NCBI GenBank assembly: GCA_003165855.1
Contig: PMXH01000365.1
Coordinates: 2,164 to 27,203 of the forward strand
Reading direction: 5' to 3'
Length of the DNA: 25,040 nt
Source of the DNA: Acidobacteriaceae bacterium
GTDB taxonomy: Bacteria; Acidobacteriota; Terriglobia; Terriglobales; Acidobacteriaceae
Part shown: positions 6,577-14,261 of the stretch, in pieces
How the letters are laid out: each line of letters opens with the position of its first letter
Numbering within the stretch: the first letter of the stretch is position 1
Translations under genes and position numbers: made by a program
The notes under the pieces: generated by a model
What the model saw: the letters and a program-made list of their open reading frames with translations, nothing else
Told to the model about the DNA's origin: nothing
Databases searched by the model: none

Positions 6577-7515
6577 ATGCCGGAACTTCCCGAAGTTGAA
6601 ACCATTGCGCGCGGATTAGCCAAACGCGTCTCTGGCGATGTGATTGAATCGGTCTGGCTGGGGCAGAAGCCGGAGCCGCTGAAGTCCACGGCGCAAGAAA
6701 TTGCCGCCGCGCTCGAGCACAGCCGCATCGCCACAGTGCGGCGCATGGGCAAGCACATTGTCTTCGACCTTGAGCGAGAGAATGGCTCTCCCTCGCCGGG
6801 GAAGGTCAGGAAGCCTAAAGCGATGCGTCCCGGATCTGTGGTCCCGACAGGGCTTCCATCGGTGCCGCACGCAAAGGCGCACAAGGGCGTTCGTCCAACG
6901 CGATCTAATCCCACAGAAGCGCAATGGATCGTCCACCTGGGGATGACCGGGCGTTTGCAAGTCTGCGAACCGCAGTCGGAAGTTTTGAAGCACACGCACG
7001 CGATTCTGAAGCTGGCATCGGGCAGGGAACTGCGGTTTGTCGATCCCCGCCGCTTTGGACGGTTGAGCATCGCCACCGCCGGTGGTTTCGATGCGGGCGG
7101 CATGGAGCCGCTGGACGCCGACCTCGATTCCTTCGTCGCTTTGTTTCGTGGACGCAAGACTCCCATCAAGAGCGCGCTCCTCAATCAGAAACTGCTGCGC
7201 GGCGTAGGGAACATTTACGCCGATGAATCTCTGTTCCGCGCTGGAATTCGACCGCGCCGCCGCGCCTCAACGATCGTCCGTGTCCGACTGGCCAAACTGC
7301 ACATGTCAGTAAAAGAGGTTCTTCGGGAGGCGATTGCTCTTGGCGGCTCGTCGATCTCAGATTATGTGGACGCGGACGGCCAAGAAGGCTTCTTCCAATT
7401 GCGGCACAGGGTTTACGGAAGAGAAGGCGAGCCCTGCCTGGTTTGCAAGACGCCGATCAAGCGCATCGTAATTGCGGGGCGCAGCAGCCACTACTGCCCG
7501 GCGTGCCAGAAATGA
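6577..7515 (+). CDS. mutM: Formamidopyrimidine-DNA glycosylase (Fpg/MutM)
   Basis: The protein removes 8-oxoguanine and formamidopyrimidines from DNA and nicks the abasic site. MPELPEVETI is the family start: after Met removal P2 is the Schiff-base nucleophile and E3 the acid. K59 in MGKHIVF, N211 in GVGNIYADE and the C-terminal zinc finger (C287, C290, C307, C310) with R302 in the finger loop are all present. At 312 residues it is about 40 longer than E. coli MutM (269). The excess is a polar insertion at about residues 69-113, between the GKHIVFDL strand and the WIVHLGMTGRL strand of the N-terminal domain. Catalytic residues are intact, so I expect activity. The glucokinase gene follows after 36 bases and may share the transcript. 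Confidence 0.95.
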   Translation: MPELPEVETIARGLAKRVSGDVIESVWLGQKPEPLKSTAQEIAAALEHSRIATVRRMGKHIVFDLERENGSPSPGKVRKPKAMRPGSVVPTGLPSVPHAKAHKGVRPTRSNPTEAQWIVHLGMTGRLQVCEPQSEVLKHTHAILKLASGRELRFVDPRRFGRLSIATAGGFDAGGMEPLDADLDSFVALFRGRKTPIKSALLNQKLLRGVGNIYADESLFRAGIRPRRRASTIVRVRLAKLHMSVKEVLREAIALGGSSISDYVDADGQEGFFQLRHRVYGREGEPCLVCKTPIKRIVIAGRSSHYCPACQK

Positions 7516-7551
7516 GGACGCTCCGTCGCGGTTCTGGTAATCTTCTCAGCC

Positions 7552-8604
7552 ATGCCTGATTTCTCCATCGGAGTCGATCTCGGCGGTACTAACCTGCGCA
7601 TTGCCGCCGTGAGCGGCGAGGGACAGCTTCTTGAAAAAGTCACCCTGGGCACCAAACTCGCTCTCGGCCGCGACCACGTCATCAATGAAATGTGCGATGC
7701 GATTCAAGGTCTATCCGGTAAGTACGAGGCTGCAGGAAGGTTTCTGGGCGCTGGCATCGGCGTTCCCGGCCTCATCGACCTGCAAACCGGGATGATGCGG
7801 AAGGCGGTCAACCTTCCGGGTTGGGAAAACTATCCAGTGCGGGCGGAAATCGAACGCCGCCTGGGGCTGGCGAAAAACGGCGCGCGCGTGGTCCTCGAGA
7901 ACGACGCCCGTGTTGCCGCGCTCGGTGAGCAGTGGCTAGGCGCTGCCCGTGGGGTCGCCAATATGGCGGTGCTCACGCTGGGAACCGGAATCGGCGGCGG
8001 CATCGTGCTCGGAGGAAAAATCTGGCACGGCATGAATGGCATGGCAGGCGAGTTCGGGCATGTCACCATCGAACCGGAAGGCCATCCCTGCGGCTGCGGC
8101 AACCGCGGGTGCGCCGAGCAGTACGCCTCGGCCAGCGCAATCGTTCGCATGGCCCGCGAGGCCATCGCCAGCGGTCAGGCGCCATTACTGGCTAAGGCCG
8201 CGTCATCGGATGCCGAATTCGGCGCGAAGTCGATCTACAACCTCGCGATGCAGGGAGACGAGCCGGCCCGCCGCATCTTTCGGAGTTTTGGACGCTATCT
8301 CGGCCTGCTGCTGGCCGGCCTGGTCAACGTCTTGAATCTCGAGATGTACGTCATCGGCGGTGGCGCTTCCAGCGCGTGGGATGCTTTTGCACCGAGCATG
8401 TTCGAAGAACTACGCCAGCGGTCGGTGGTTTACGCGGGCACGGCTCCCGCCGACCCTCTTAAGAGCGAGTCCTTGGGAAAACACGAAGTCGCCTCGGCAC
8501 ACAGCGAAAGCCGCGGCGAACGGAAGACCATCATTACGCGCGCCTTGCTGGGAAGCGATGCGGGGCTGTATGGAGCGGCGCGAGTGGCGGTGCTCGCAGT
8601 GTAA
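7552..8604 (+). CDS. glk: ROK-family sugar kinase, probable glucokinase
   Basis: This 350-residue ROK kinase is expected to phosphorylate glucose (or a related hexose) with ATP in the cytoplasm. The phosphate-binding loop VDLGGTNLR is at 8-16, the catalytic aspartate is D118 in ENDAR, and the ATP-site motif TLGTGIGGGIVLGG is at 142-155. The sugar- and zinc-binding segment contains E167, H170 and the cysteines C180, C182 and C187 (CGCGNRGC). VIGGGAS (267-273) and ALLGSDAGLYGAA (331-343) complete the fold. Between the AGTAP and TIITRALLG segments (about 299-324) there is a polar insertion not usual in ROK kinases. Substrate is inferred: the family also includes fructo-, N-acetylmannosamine and N-acetylglucosamine kinases. 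It ends 10 bases before the convergent DUF695-RraB gene. Confidence 0.85.
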   Translation: MPDFSIGVDLGGTNLRIAAVSGEGQLLEKVTLGTKLALGRDHVINEMCDAIQGLSGKYEAAGRFLGAGIGVPGLIDLQTGMMRKAVNLPGWENYPVRAEIERRLGLAKNGARVVLENDARVAALGEQWLGAARGVANMAVLTLGTGIGGGIVLGGKIWHGMNGMAGEFGHVTIEPEGHPCGCGNRGCAEQYASASAIVRMAREAIASGQAPLLAKAASSDAEFGAKSIYNLAMQGDEPARRIFRSFGRYLGLLLAGLVNVLNLEMYVIGGGASSAWDAFAPSMFEELRQRSVVYAGTAPADPLKSESLGKHEVASAHSESRGERKTIITRALLGSDAGLYGAARVAVLAV

Positions 8605-8614
8605 GACAGGCGTA

Positions 8615-9364
8615 TTACCGGGTCACTATCGGCGTTTCCCACCCGTCGTATTCACCGTCAAACCGCTGCGTTAGCTGCAAGAGCTCAATCACGGTTGTGT
8701 CTATGACGTTTTGCTCAACTGATTGTGTGCGCGAGACCGACGCCCCGAACGGCAAGTCTCCCTTAGCGGGTAATTCTGGCGACGATATCTTGAAACCCGC
8801 TTTAGCTGCCTCCTGCAGGCACAAAGCGCGTGCCGCGTCCGAGCTGAAGTAAATCCAATGCCGAACTTCTCTCGGCACAGTAAGGATGTCACCTTTACCC
8901 ACCAGTACGTCTAAGAGGTCTCGGTTGAGAATTCGCTGAAGATCCTCTGGCGATGGGTACAAAACGGTCAGGTACTGATCCCACGCTTCGTCCCTCTGTT
9001 GACCCAGGTCATATCGGTATCCTTTGAAACCAGCTAGAGCAGCGCTTACGGCCTCCTCAAACCCTTCCCCAGTCTCGCCATAGTAGTAAAACTCGCGCCG
9101 CCCCTGAGTTGTGATTCTGCCGCTTAGTATCGCGCCGCAGCTGCTGGAAATCCGTGGCGTCAGAGCGTCCTCGATCTCGAAAAGTCTGGGAGCCTCTCCC
9201 CCATCGGATAGGCCGTCAGGTCTTGGCGATTGAAAATATACCCACGTCCAGAGCAACCACGGTTTTGACAGAACCGGGGCCACTCCCCGCAGTGCGAGAT
9301 CTATAAGAACAGATGCCAGCTTATCGTTGACCCTGCATAGGTACGGTTTCCAGTTTTCTTTCAT
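8615..9364 (-). CDS. DUF695 domain fused to an RraB-like domain
   Basis: The 249-residue product has two parts. The N-terminal half (about 1-135, with WKPYLCRVNDKLASVLIDL and RREFYYYGE) resembles DUF695. The C-terminal half (about 140-249) has the RraB pattern: DLQRILNRDLLDVLVGKGD, REVRHWIYF, and the ending RFDGEYDGWETPI. RraB in E. coli binds and inhibits RNase E, but many DUF695-RraB proteins are of unknown function and no RNase E link is shown here. There is no signal peptide or membrane helix. The gene looks less GC-rich than its neighbours and is the last of a minus-strand row, 27 bases after hisC, so co-transcription is possible. It may be a recent arrival. Confidence 0.82.
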   Translation of the reverse strand: MKENWKPYLCRVNDKLASVLIDLALRGVAPVLSKPWLLWTWVYFQSPRPDGLSDGGEAPRLFEIEDALTPRISSSCGAILSGRITTQGRREFYYYGETGEGFEEAVSAALAGFKGYRYDLGQQRDEAWDQYLTVLYPSPEDLQRILNRDLLDVLVGKGDILTVPREVRHWIYFSSDAARALCLQEAAKAGFKISSPELPAKGDLPFGASVSRTQSVEQNVIDTTVIELLQLTQRFDGEYDGWETPIVTR

Positions 9365-9391
9365 GTAGTCTGTTCGATACTCGCTTCCGCG

Positions 9392-10552
9392 CTAGGTGCC
9401 ACGCGCCAAACTTGAAGCTCGATGTCCTGCAGGGCCACGCGCTACAGCCCGGCCCGCTGCCTCCAGGAAAGCTTGATTCTGCTCAGCTGTGCCAATCGTC
9501 ACGCGAATGCAATTCGGCGCGCCCCAAGGCCCCAGCGGACGCACTGCCACGCCTTGCTCCAGCAGGCGAGTGGCGAAGGAGGCTGCGTCTTCTCCCAGAT
9601 CGCAGAATAGAAAATTCGCCGAGGTTGGGACTACGCGACGTCCCATCGCTGACAATCCCTGGGTAAGAACTCGCGACTGAACCGCATTATTCTCCACCAC
9701 AAGCTGAACGTGTTGGTGGTCGTCGAGCGCTGCCAATGCCGCCGCTTGCGCCACCGACGAAACAGAAAACGTGTTGCGCATGCGGGCGCAATATCCCAGC
9801 AATTCCGCGGGGCCCAGGCCGTAGCCCACGCGGAGCCCAGCGAGTCCGTGCGCCTTAGAAAATGTTCGCAGCACGACCACGCTCGAACCCTGGCGAACAT
9901 ATTCCAGCGAGCTCGAATACTCAATCTTCCGCAGCGCAGCGAAGTGCAGAGCAAACTCGTAATATGCCTCATCCAACACCACGACCACGTGGCCGGGAAC
10001 CTTTGTCAGAAAGCGCTCCACCACTGTCGCTTCCAGCATCGTGCCCGTGGGATTATTGGGGTTCGCCAGAAACACGATCCGCGTGTCCGCGTCGATCGCA
10101 GCGAGAATGGCTTCCAGGTCGAAGCTGTCTTCTCCAGAGCGCATAGGCGCTTCGACCAGATGCGCACCCGCCGCTTGCACGGCCAGCGAATATACGATGA
10201 ACGAGCGCTCGCTAGTCACGGCGTTCAACCCCGGCGCAAGCAGTGTCTGGCAGAGCAGGCTCAGCATCGCAGTTGAGCCCGCTGTGACCAGCACTTGTTC
10301 CGGAGGCAACTTGTGATGCGTGGCCAGTTTACGGCGCAGTTCGCCGCAGTCGTCATCAGGATAGGAGTTCGCTCCGCTCAGCGCGCGCCTCATGGCATCG
10401 ACGACACGCGCCGAAGGTCCAAAGGGACTCTCGTTAGAATCGAGCTTGATGAGCTGCGAGCGGCTCTCCAGTGCGGCTGGCGTTGGGTTGGAAGCGCCGA
10501 CTGAGCCCATGTTGCGGGCCGAGGTAGAGACCAGATCGAAGAAGCGGCTCAT
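9392..10552 (-). CDS. hisC: Histidinol-phosphate aminotransferase-like PLP enzyme
   Basis: This 386-residue fold-type I aminotransferase has the HisC signatures: KLDSNESPFGPS (36-47), NPNNPTG (164-170), D194 and Y197 in VLDEAYYEF, the PLP lysine K233 in TFSKAHGLAGLRVGY, and R350 in CIRVTIG, which holds the substrate carboxylate. HisC transfers an amino group from glutamate to imidazole-acetol phosphate in histidine synthesis; members outside a his operon may instead act on aromatic amino acids. No other his gene is near. It starts 12 bases after the rluB stop, so it is probably the distal gene of the trpS-scpA-scpB-rluB transcript. The last 20 residues are basic and unconserved. Confidence 0.88.
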   Translation of the reverse strand: MSRFFDLVSTSARNMGSVGASNPTPAALESRSQLIKLDSNESPFGPSARVVDAMRRALSGANSYPDDDCGELRRKLATHHKLPPEQVLVTAGSTAMLSLLCQTLLAPGLNAVTSERSFIVYSLAVQAAGAHLVEAPMRSGEDSFDLEAILAAIDADTRIVFLANPNNPTGTMLEATVVERFLTKVPGHVVVVLDEAYYEFALHFAALRKIEYSSSLEYVRQGSSVVVLRTFSKAHGLAGLRVGYGLGPAELLGYCARMRNTFSVSSVAQAAALAALDDHQHVQLVVENNAVQSRVLTQGLSAMGRRVVPTSANFLFCDLGEDAASFATRLLEQGVAVRPLGPWGAPNCIRVTIGTAEQNQAFLEAAGRAVARGPAGHRASSLARGT

Positions 10553-10564
10553 GCTTGCCGCCCA

Positions 10565-11329
10565 TCATGCCACGGAAGGCTTCGTTCCCGCTATCGGTTT
10601 GTTACAGGCCGTACGCAGGCGATCAACTTCCTGTGGAGTAAGGGCGCGGAATTGCCCGGGTGGAACGTCGAGAGTAAGCGGGCCGTAGCGGACGCGCTTG
10701 ATCTTTTCCACGTGGTGTCCGACTTTCTCAAACATGCGCCGGATCTCGCGATTGCGGCCTTCGATCAGGGTGACCTCGTACCAGGGGTTGGTGGCTTCTT
10801 TAATCAAGCGGATGGCGGCCGGCGCAGTCCGCACCCGGCGGCCATCTTCGGTTTGAATCGAAACTCCGCCGCGAAGCTTTTCCAGCGCCTCAGCGCTGGG
10901 AGCGCCCGCAATTTTCACGACATAGGTTTTCGGTACTTGAGAAGCCGCTTTCATCAACTTGTTGGCCAGCGCACCGTCGTTGGTTAGAAGCAGAAGTCCC
11001 TCGCTGGCATAGTCGAGACGCCCCACGGGATAGACGCGCTTCTTCACGCCACGGATCAGCTGCATTACCGTGGGCCGCTTTTCCGGATCGCTCACCGTGG
11101 TGACGTAGCCTTTGGGTTTGTTCAGTAGCAGGTAAACGTGCAGTTGCGCACCTTGGAGCAGCTTCCCATCCACGCGAATGTGATCGGTGTCCGGATCGGC
11201 CTTGGTTCCAAGTTCCGTCACCACCGTCCCGTTCACCTTCACGTGGCCGGCACTGATCAGTTCCTCGGCTTTGCGACGGGAGGCGATCCCAGCGGCGGCG
11301 ATGATTTTCTGGAGGCGTTCAGCAGGCAT
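10565..11329 (-). CDS. rluB: 23S rRNA pseudouridine synthase, RluB/RsuA family
   Basis: The 254-residue enzyme has an N-terminal S4 RNA-binding domain (about 1-50, RLQKIIAAAGIASRRKAEELI) and the catalytic domain with D106 in GRLDYASEGLLLLTNDG, the aspartate that attacks uridine. LLLNKPKGYVTT (67-78) and EGRNREIRRMFEKVGHHV are further family blocks. It is expected to isomerise a uridine in 23S rRNA (helix 89 in E. coli RluB); the related RsuA acts on 16S rRNA, so the exact target is inferred. It follows scpB by 39 bases, the usual neighbourhood in many phyla. Confidence 0.93.
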   Translation of the reverse strand: MPAERLQKIIAAAGIASRRKAEELISAGHVKVNGTVVTELGTKADPDTDHIRVDGKLLQGAQLHVYLLLNKPKGYVTTVSDPEKRPTVMQLIRGVKKRVYPVGRLDYASEGLLLLTNDGALANKLMKAASQVPKTYVVKIAGAPSAEALEKLRGGVSIQTEDGRRVRTAPAAIRLIKEATNPWYEVTLIEGRNREIRRMFEKVGHHVEKIKRVRYGPLTLDVPPGQFRALTPQEVDRLRTACNKPIAGTKPSVA

Positions 11330-11368
11330 TCGAGAACTTCCAATCTAGGCTTGCGAGTAAGAGGACGG

Positions 11369-12031
11369 CTATTCTTTTTGAGCAGCGGACTCTGTGATTT
11401 CTTCTGGCTGTTCAGGGCCGGTATCCTGTGTTTGGGCCGCGTCTTCCGCCGGACTCAGCTCTGCCTGAAACGATTCCGCCACCAGCTTCTCGAACTCTTC
11501 CATGCTGGGCAGCTCGTTGACGTCCTTCAAACCAAAGCGCATCAGGAATTCTTTGGTGGTCTTGTAGAGGATCGGCCGTCCGATCACCTGCTTGCGGCCC
11601 GCAGTAGTGATCAGCTTGCGATCGAGCAAAGTTGCGATCACGCCGCCCGAATCCACGCCGCGAATCTCGCTGATCTCCGGCACCGTGGCAGGCTGCTTAT
11701 ACGCGATCACCGCCAGCGTTTCCAGAGCGGGGAGTGAAAGCCGGATTGGTGGCTTCAGACTCTTGGCGAAACTGCGCACCATTTCGTGCTGCTCGGGCTT
11801 GGTGGACATGCGATAGCCGCCCGCCACCTGGCGAACCTCAATGCCATGGTCGGGACTGCCGTATTCGCCGACCAGTTCCTCCAGGCTGAAGCGCACTCGC
11901 GACTTCACCTCAGCATCATCGGCAGCACCCGCCGCGACAACACTGTCCTTCACAAGCTGGGTCATCTGCTCCAGCGTGACCGGCGTTTCCGCCGCATAGA
12001 TGATGGCTTCGAGTTGAGCTTTTAGACTCAT
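11369..12031 (-). CDS. scpB: Segregation and condensation protein B
   Basis: The 220-residue protein is the kleisin-interacting subunit of the SMC-ScpA-ScpB complex that condenses and segregates the chromosome. Two winged-helix domains are visible: MSLKAQLEAIIYAAETPVTLEQM at the start, then LSLPALETLAVIAYKQPATVPEISEIRGVDSGGVIATLLDRKLI, the hallmark second domain, and GRPILYKTTKEFLMRFGL. The tail after about residue 185 is acidic and disordered. Its start codon lies only 3 bases after the long inverted repeat that fills the scpA-scpB gap, and no Shine-Dalgarno is visible (the bases before ATG read TTCTTACT). Translation may rely on scpA coupling or on refolding of that hairpin. Confidence 0.95.
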   Translation of the reverse strand: MSLKAQLEAIIYAAETPVTLEQMTQLVKDSVVAAGAADDAEVKSRVRFSLEELVGEYGSPDHGIEVRQVAGGYRMSTKPEQHEMVRSFAKSLKPPIRLSLPALETLAVIAYKQPATVPEISEIRGVDSGGVIATLLDRKLITTAGRKQVIGRPILYKTTKEFLMRFGLKDVNELPSMEEFEKLVAESFQAELSPAEDAAQTQDTGPEQPEEITESAAQKE

Positions 12032-12034
12032 AGT

Positions 12035-12113
12035 AAGAAGTGGCCAGTGGTCAGTGGCTAGTGGTCAGTAAACCGTGGCTTTCACTGGCCACTGATCACT
12101 GGACACTGTTCTT
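12035..12113. repeat. Long imperfect inverted repeat filling the scpA-scpB gap
   Basis: The left arm (12035-12063) and right arm (12083-12113) pair at 26 of 29 positions with a 2-base bulge, leaving a 19-base loop. Both arms are built from degenerate CAGTGGCCAGTGG/TCAGTGG units, so there is a tandem pattern inside the inverted one. In the scpA-scpB message the hairpin begins directly after the scpA stop and ends 3 bases before the scpB ATG. I recall similar CAGTGGTCAGTGG-like spacers from acidobacterial genomes, which would make it a dispersed repeat, but this is not checked. It could act as a processing or attenuation element. Confidence 0.85.
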
Positions 12114-13016
12114 CTACCGCCAATCGTCGCGCACGGCGGCCTGCTCTGCCATGATAGCGTCGAACCCGATGTGTTTGCGTACCGCGATCTCGCCGAAAAG
12201 TTGGTCCTGACGAACCTGGATTGCCTGCAGCCGCACCATTTCGAGCAACGCCAGAAACATGCACACCAGCGCCTGCCGCGAAGGCACTCGCATCAGGAGC
12301 TGTTTCAGCCGGATGGGCCGCGATTCGAGCGACAATCGCCGCCGCAAATAATCAATCATATGGCCCACCGTAACGGTTTCCTCGTCCACATTGATCACGG
12401 GACGGGTGCGCACGCGCTCCAGAATCTGCTGAAAGGTTTTGACCAGATCGATCACATCCGCAGCGATCTCCGGCTCGGTGCCGTCGGCATCCATGAATTC
12501 CTTGAGCGCCGGGTTTGTCAGCACTGCATCTTCGATCTGCTGCTTCTGCAAGAGCATCTGCGCCGCTGATTTGAACTTTTCATGTTCGAGCAGCCGGTTC
12601 ACCAGCTCGGTGCGCGGATCTTCCAACTCTTCCGCCTTGGCCGACGGATCGCGGGGCAGCAGCATTTTCGACTTGATGTGAATCAGCACCGCGGCCATAT
12701 AAATAAAGTCAGCCGCCACATTCACATCGAGCTCGCGAATCTTTTCCACGTAAGCCAAGTACTGCGCCGTGATGCGCGCGATGGGAATGTCATAGATATC
12801 GATATCTTGTTTGCGAATCAGGTCGAGCAGCAAGTCCAGCGGGCCTTCGTAGACGTCAGTTACCGAAACTGCAAAAGGGGAATCGCTCTCTTCCTTCTTC
12901 GCGGAGTTGTCAGCCGAGTTCTCGGCTGCCTTGGTGTGCGTAGACGCGATCGCAACCAGCGCTGGCGTGAGCGACTCCGGTGCGTTGCCCGCCGAGGTTA
13001 CGATTCTATCTTCCAT
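12114..13016 (-). CDS. scpA: Segregation and condensation protein A (kleisin)
   Basis: The 300-residue protein bridges the SMC heads and binds ScpB. After a Ser/Ala/Lys-rich N-terminal extension of about 45 residues, the conserved start FAVSVTDVYEGPLDLLLDLI is followed by RKQDIDIYDIPIARITAQYL, then ADFIYMAAVLIHIKSKMLLPR. The C-terminal winged helix has LVCMFLALLEMVRLQAIQVRQDQLFGEI, the typical end. I place the start at ATG 13016, one base after the trpS stop and preceded by GGGAAG; ATG 13028 would overlap trpS and has no better spacing, and a longer reading further into trpS lacks support. Tight spacing to trpS implies co-transcription. Confidence 0.93.
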   Translation of the reverse strand: MEDRIVTSAGNAPESLTPALVAIASTHTKAAENSADNSAKKEESDSPFAVSVTDVYEGPLDLLLDLIRKQDIDIYDIPIARITAQYLAYVEKIRELDVNVAADFIYMAAVLIHIKSKMLLPRDPSAKAEELEDPRTELVNRLLEHEKFKSAAQMLLQKQQIEDAVLTNPALKEFMDADGTEPEIAADVIDLVKTFQQILERVRTRPVINVDEETVTVGHMIDYLRRRLSLESRPIRLKQLLMRVPSRQALVCMFLALLEMVRLQAIQVRQDQLFGEIAVRKHIGFDAIMAEQAAVRDDWR

Positions 13017-13017
13017 C

Positions 13018-14064
13018 CTACTTCCCATCTCCCGCCGCCGGCGATTCGTACGCAAGCGACATGCCCATGGCGTCGCGCACTCCGTCCATGGTCTTAGCTG
13101 CAACCTTGCGCGCCCGTTCACTGCCAGCTTCCAGAATATCCCAAGCCAGCCGCGGATTCTCCTCGAATTTCTTGCGCCGCTCCTGCATCGGGGCCAGCAG
13201 TTGCACCAGTGCATCGGCCACCCAGCTTTTGCACTCGATGCATCCAATGCCCGCCGACCGGCAGCCGGTGTTCACCTTGTCCATGGTAGCGCGATCGCTG
13301 AAAATCTTGTGCAGATCGCCTACCGGACACACATCCGGGTTGCCAGGGTCGGAGCGCCGGACGCGCGCCGGGTCGGTCACCATTGTCTTCAGCTTCTGCC
13401 GCACCACCGGTTCCGGATCCGTCAGCATAATAGTGTTGCCATAAGACTTCGACATCTTGCGCCCATCGGTGCCCGGCAACTTGGGCGCGGGGGTGAGCAG
13501 CGATTGCGGCTCCGGAAAGACATTTCCGCGCCCACCGTAAAAGCCGTTGAAGCGCCGCGCGATCTCCCGCGTGAGTTCCACATGCGCAACCTGATCTTCA
13601 CCCACCGGCACCACGTCGGCTTTGTAGATGAGGATGTCCGCCGCTTGCAACACGGGATAGCCCAGAAACCCATACGTTCCCAGGTCTTTGTCCTTGATGT
13701 TTTCCCGTTGCTCCTTGTAGGTGGGAACCCGCTCCAGCCAGCCCAGCGGCGTGATCATGGAAAACAGCAGGTGCAGTTCGGCGTGTGCCGGAACGTGCGA
13801 CTGGATGAAGATCACGGATTTCTCCGGATCGAGCCCCGCCGCCAGCCAATCGAGCGCAACCTCCAGCGAATTCTGTTTTACGCGCGAAGTGTCGGCATAG
13901 TCGGTCGTGAGCGCATGCCAATCGGCTACCTCGAAGAAGCACTGATACTCATCCTGCATGCGCACCCAGTTATCGAGCGCGCCCACATAATTGCCGAGAT
14001 GCAGTTTGCCGGTCGATCGCATGCCGCTGAGCACGCGCTTACGCAAATTGGTCGAAGGTGTCAT
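13018..14064 (-). CDS. trpS: Tryptophanyl-tRNA synthetase, iron-sulfur type
   Basis: This 348-residue class Ic synthetase charges tRNA-Trp. The HIGH-type motif is in STGKLHLGNYVGAL (17-30), with PLGWLERVPTYKEQ (106-119), DQVAHVELTREIARRFN (157-173) and KMSKS (203-207). Four cysteines, C246, C268, C275 and C278, follow the spacing C-x21-C-x6-C-x2-C. This is one residue short of the C-x22-C-x6-C-x2-C motif that binds a [4Fe-4S] cluster near the anticodon-binding region in Thermotoga maritima TrpRS, so a cluster is likely here. The gene is first in the minus-strand row with scpA, scpB, rluB and hisC. No trp leader or T-box could be identified in the 197 bases before it. Confidence 0.95.
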   Translation of the reverse strand: MTPSTNLRKRVLSGMRSTGKLHLGNYVGALDNWVRMQDEYQCFFEVADWHALTTDYADTSRVKQNSLEVALDWLAAGLDPEKSVIFIQSHVPAHAELHLLFSMITPLGWLERVPTYKEQRENIKDKDLGTYGFLGYPVLQAADILIYKADVVPVGEDQVAHVELTREIARRFNGFYGGRGNVFPEPQSLLTPAPKLPGTDGRKMSKSYGNTIMLTDPEPVVRQKLKTMVTDPARVRRSDPGNPDVCPVGDLHKIFSDRATMDKVNTGCRSAGIGCIECKSWVADALVQLLAPMQERRKKFEENPRLAWDILEAGSERARKVAAKTMDGVRDAMGMSLAYESPAAGDGK

Positions 14065-14218
14065 CAGTTTTCAACGGGTCGTGACAACAAAGGGGCACAC
14101 AGGAACGACACCGCCCCAGATTCCAGATTGCAGCATCATGCGAGGATACTGTCGATATTACCACGCAGGGCGCGGATTTCGGGTGTGCAAGGTAGCCCCG
14201 CTCCCACCTCCGATGCTT

Positions 14219-14224
14219 TATAAT
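14219..14224 (+). promoter_or_regulatory. Candidate -10 box for the permease gene
   Basis: TATAAT, a perfect consensus -10, lies 37 bases before the permease ATG in the divergent gap between trpS and the permease. The bases at the expected -35 position are C-rich and do not match TTGACA. The same gap must also hold the trpS promoter, which I could not place. Confidence 0.4.
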
Positions 14225-14261
14225 TCGCGCTCCATCCGCGCGCCGGATCGAACTCGTCCGC

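Noticed and set aside
13017..13247. Extended N-terminus of ScpA reaching into trpS
   Set aside because: The extra residues (Arg/Trp-rich) do not resemble ScpA and overlap the conserved end of TrpRS; ATG 13016 directly after the trpS stop is the better start.
12907..14223. Long plus-strand ORF of 438 codons opposite trpS and scpA
   Set aside because: It is the antisense shadow of two clearly identified genes; the His/Arg-rich translation is typical of the complement of GC-rich coding DNA.
14065..14261. Search for a T-box or Trp-rich leader before trpS
   Set aside because: No specifier stem, antiterminator or short Trp-rich ORF could be recognised on the minus strand.
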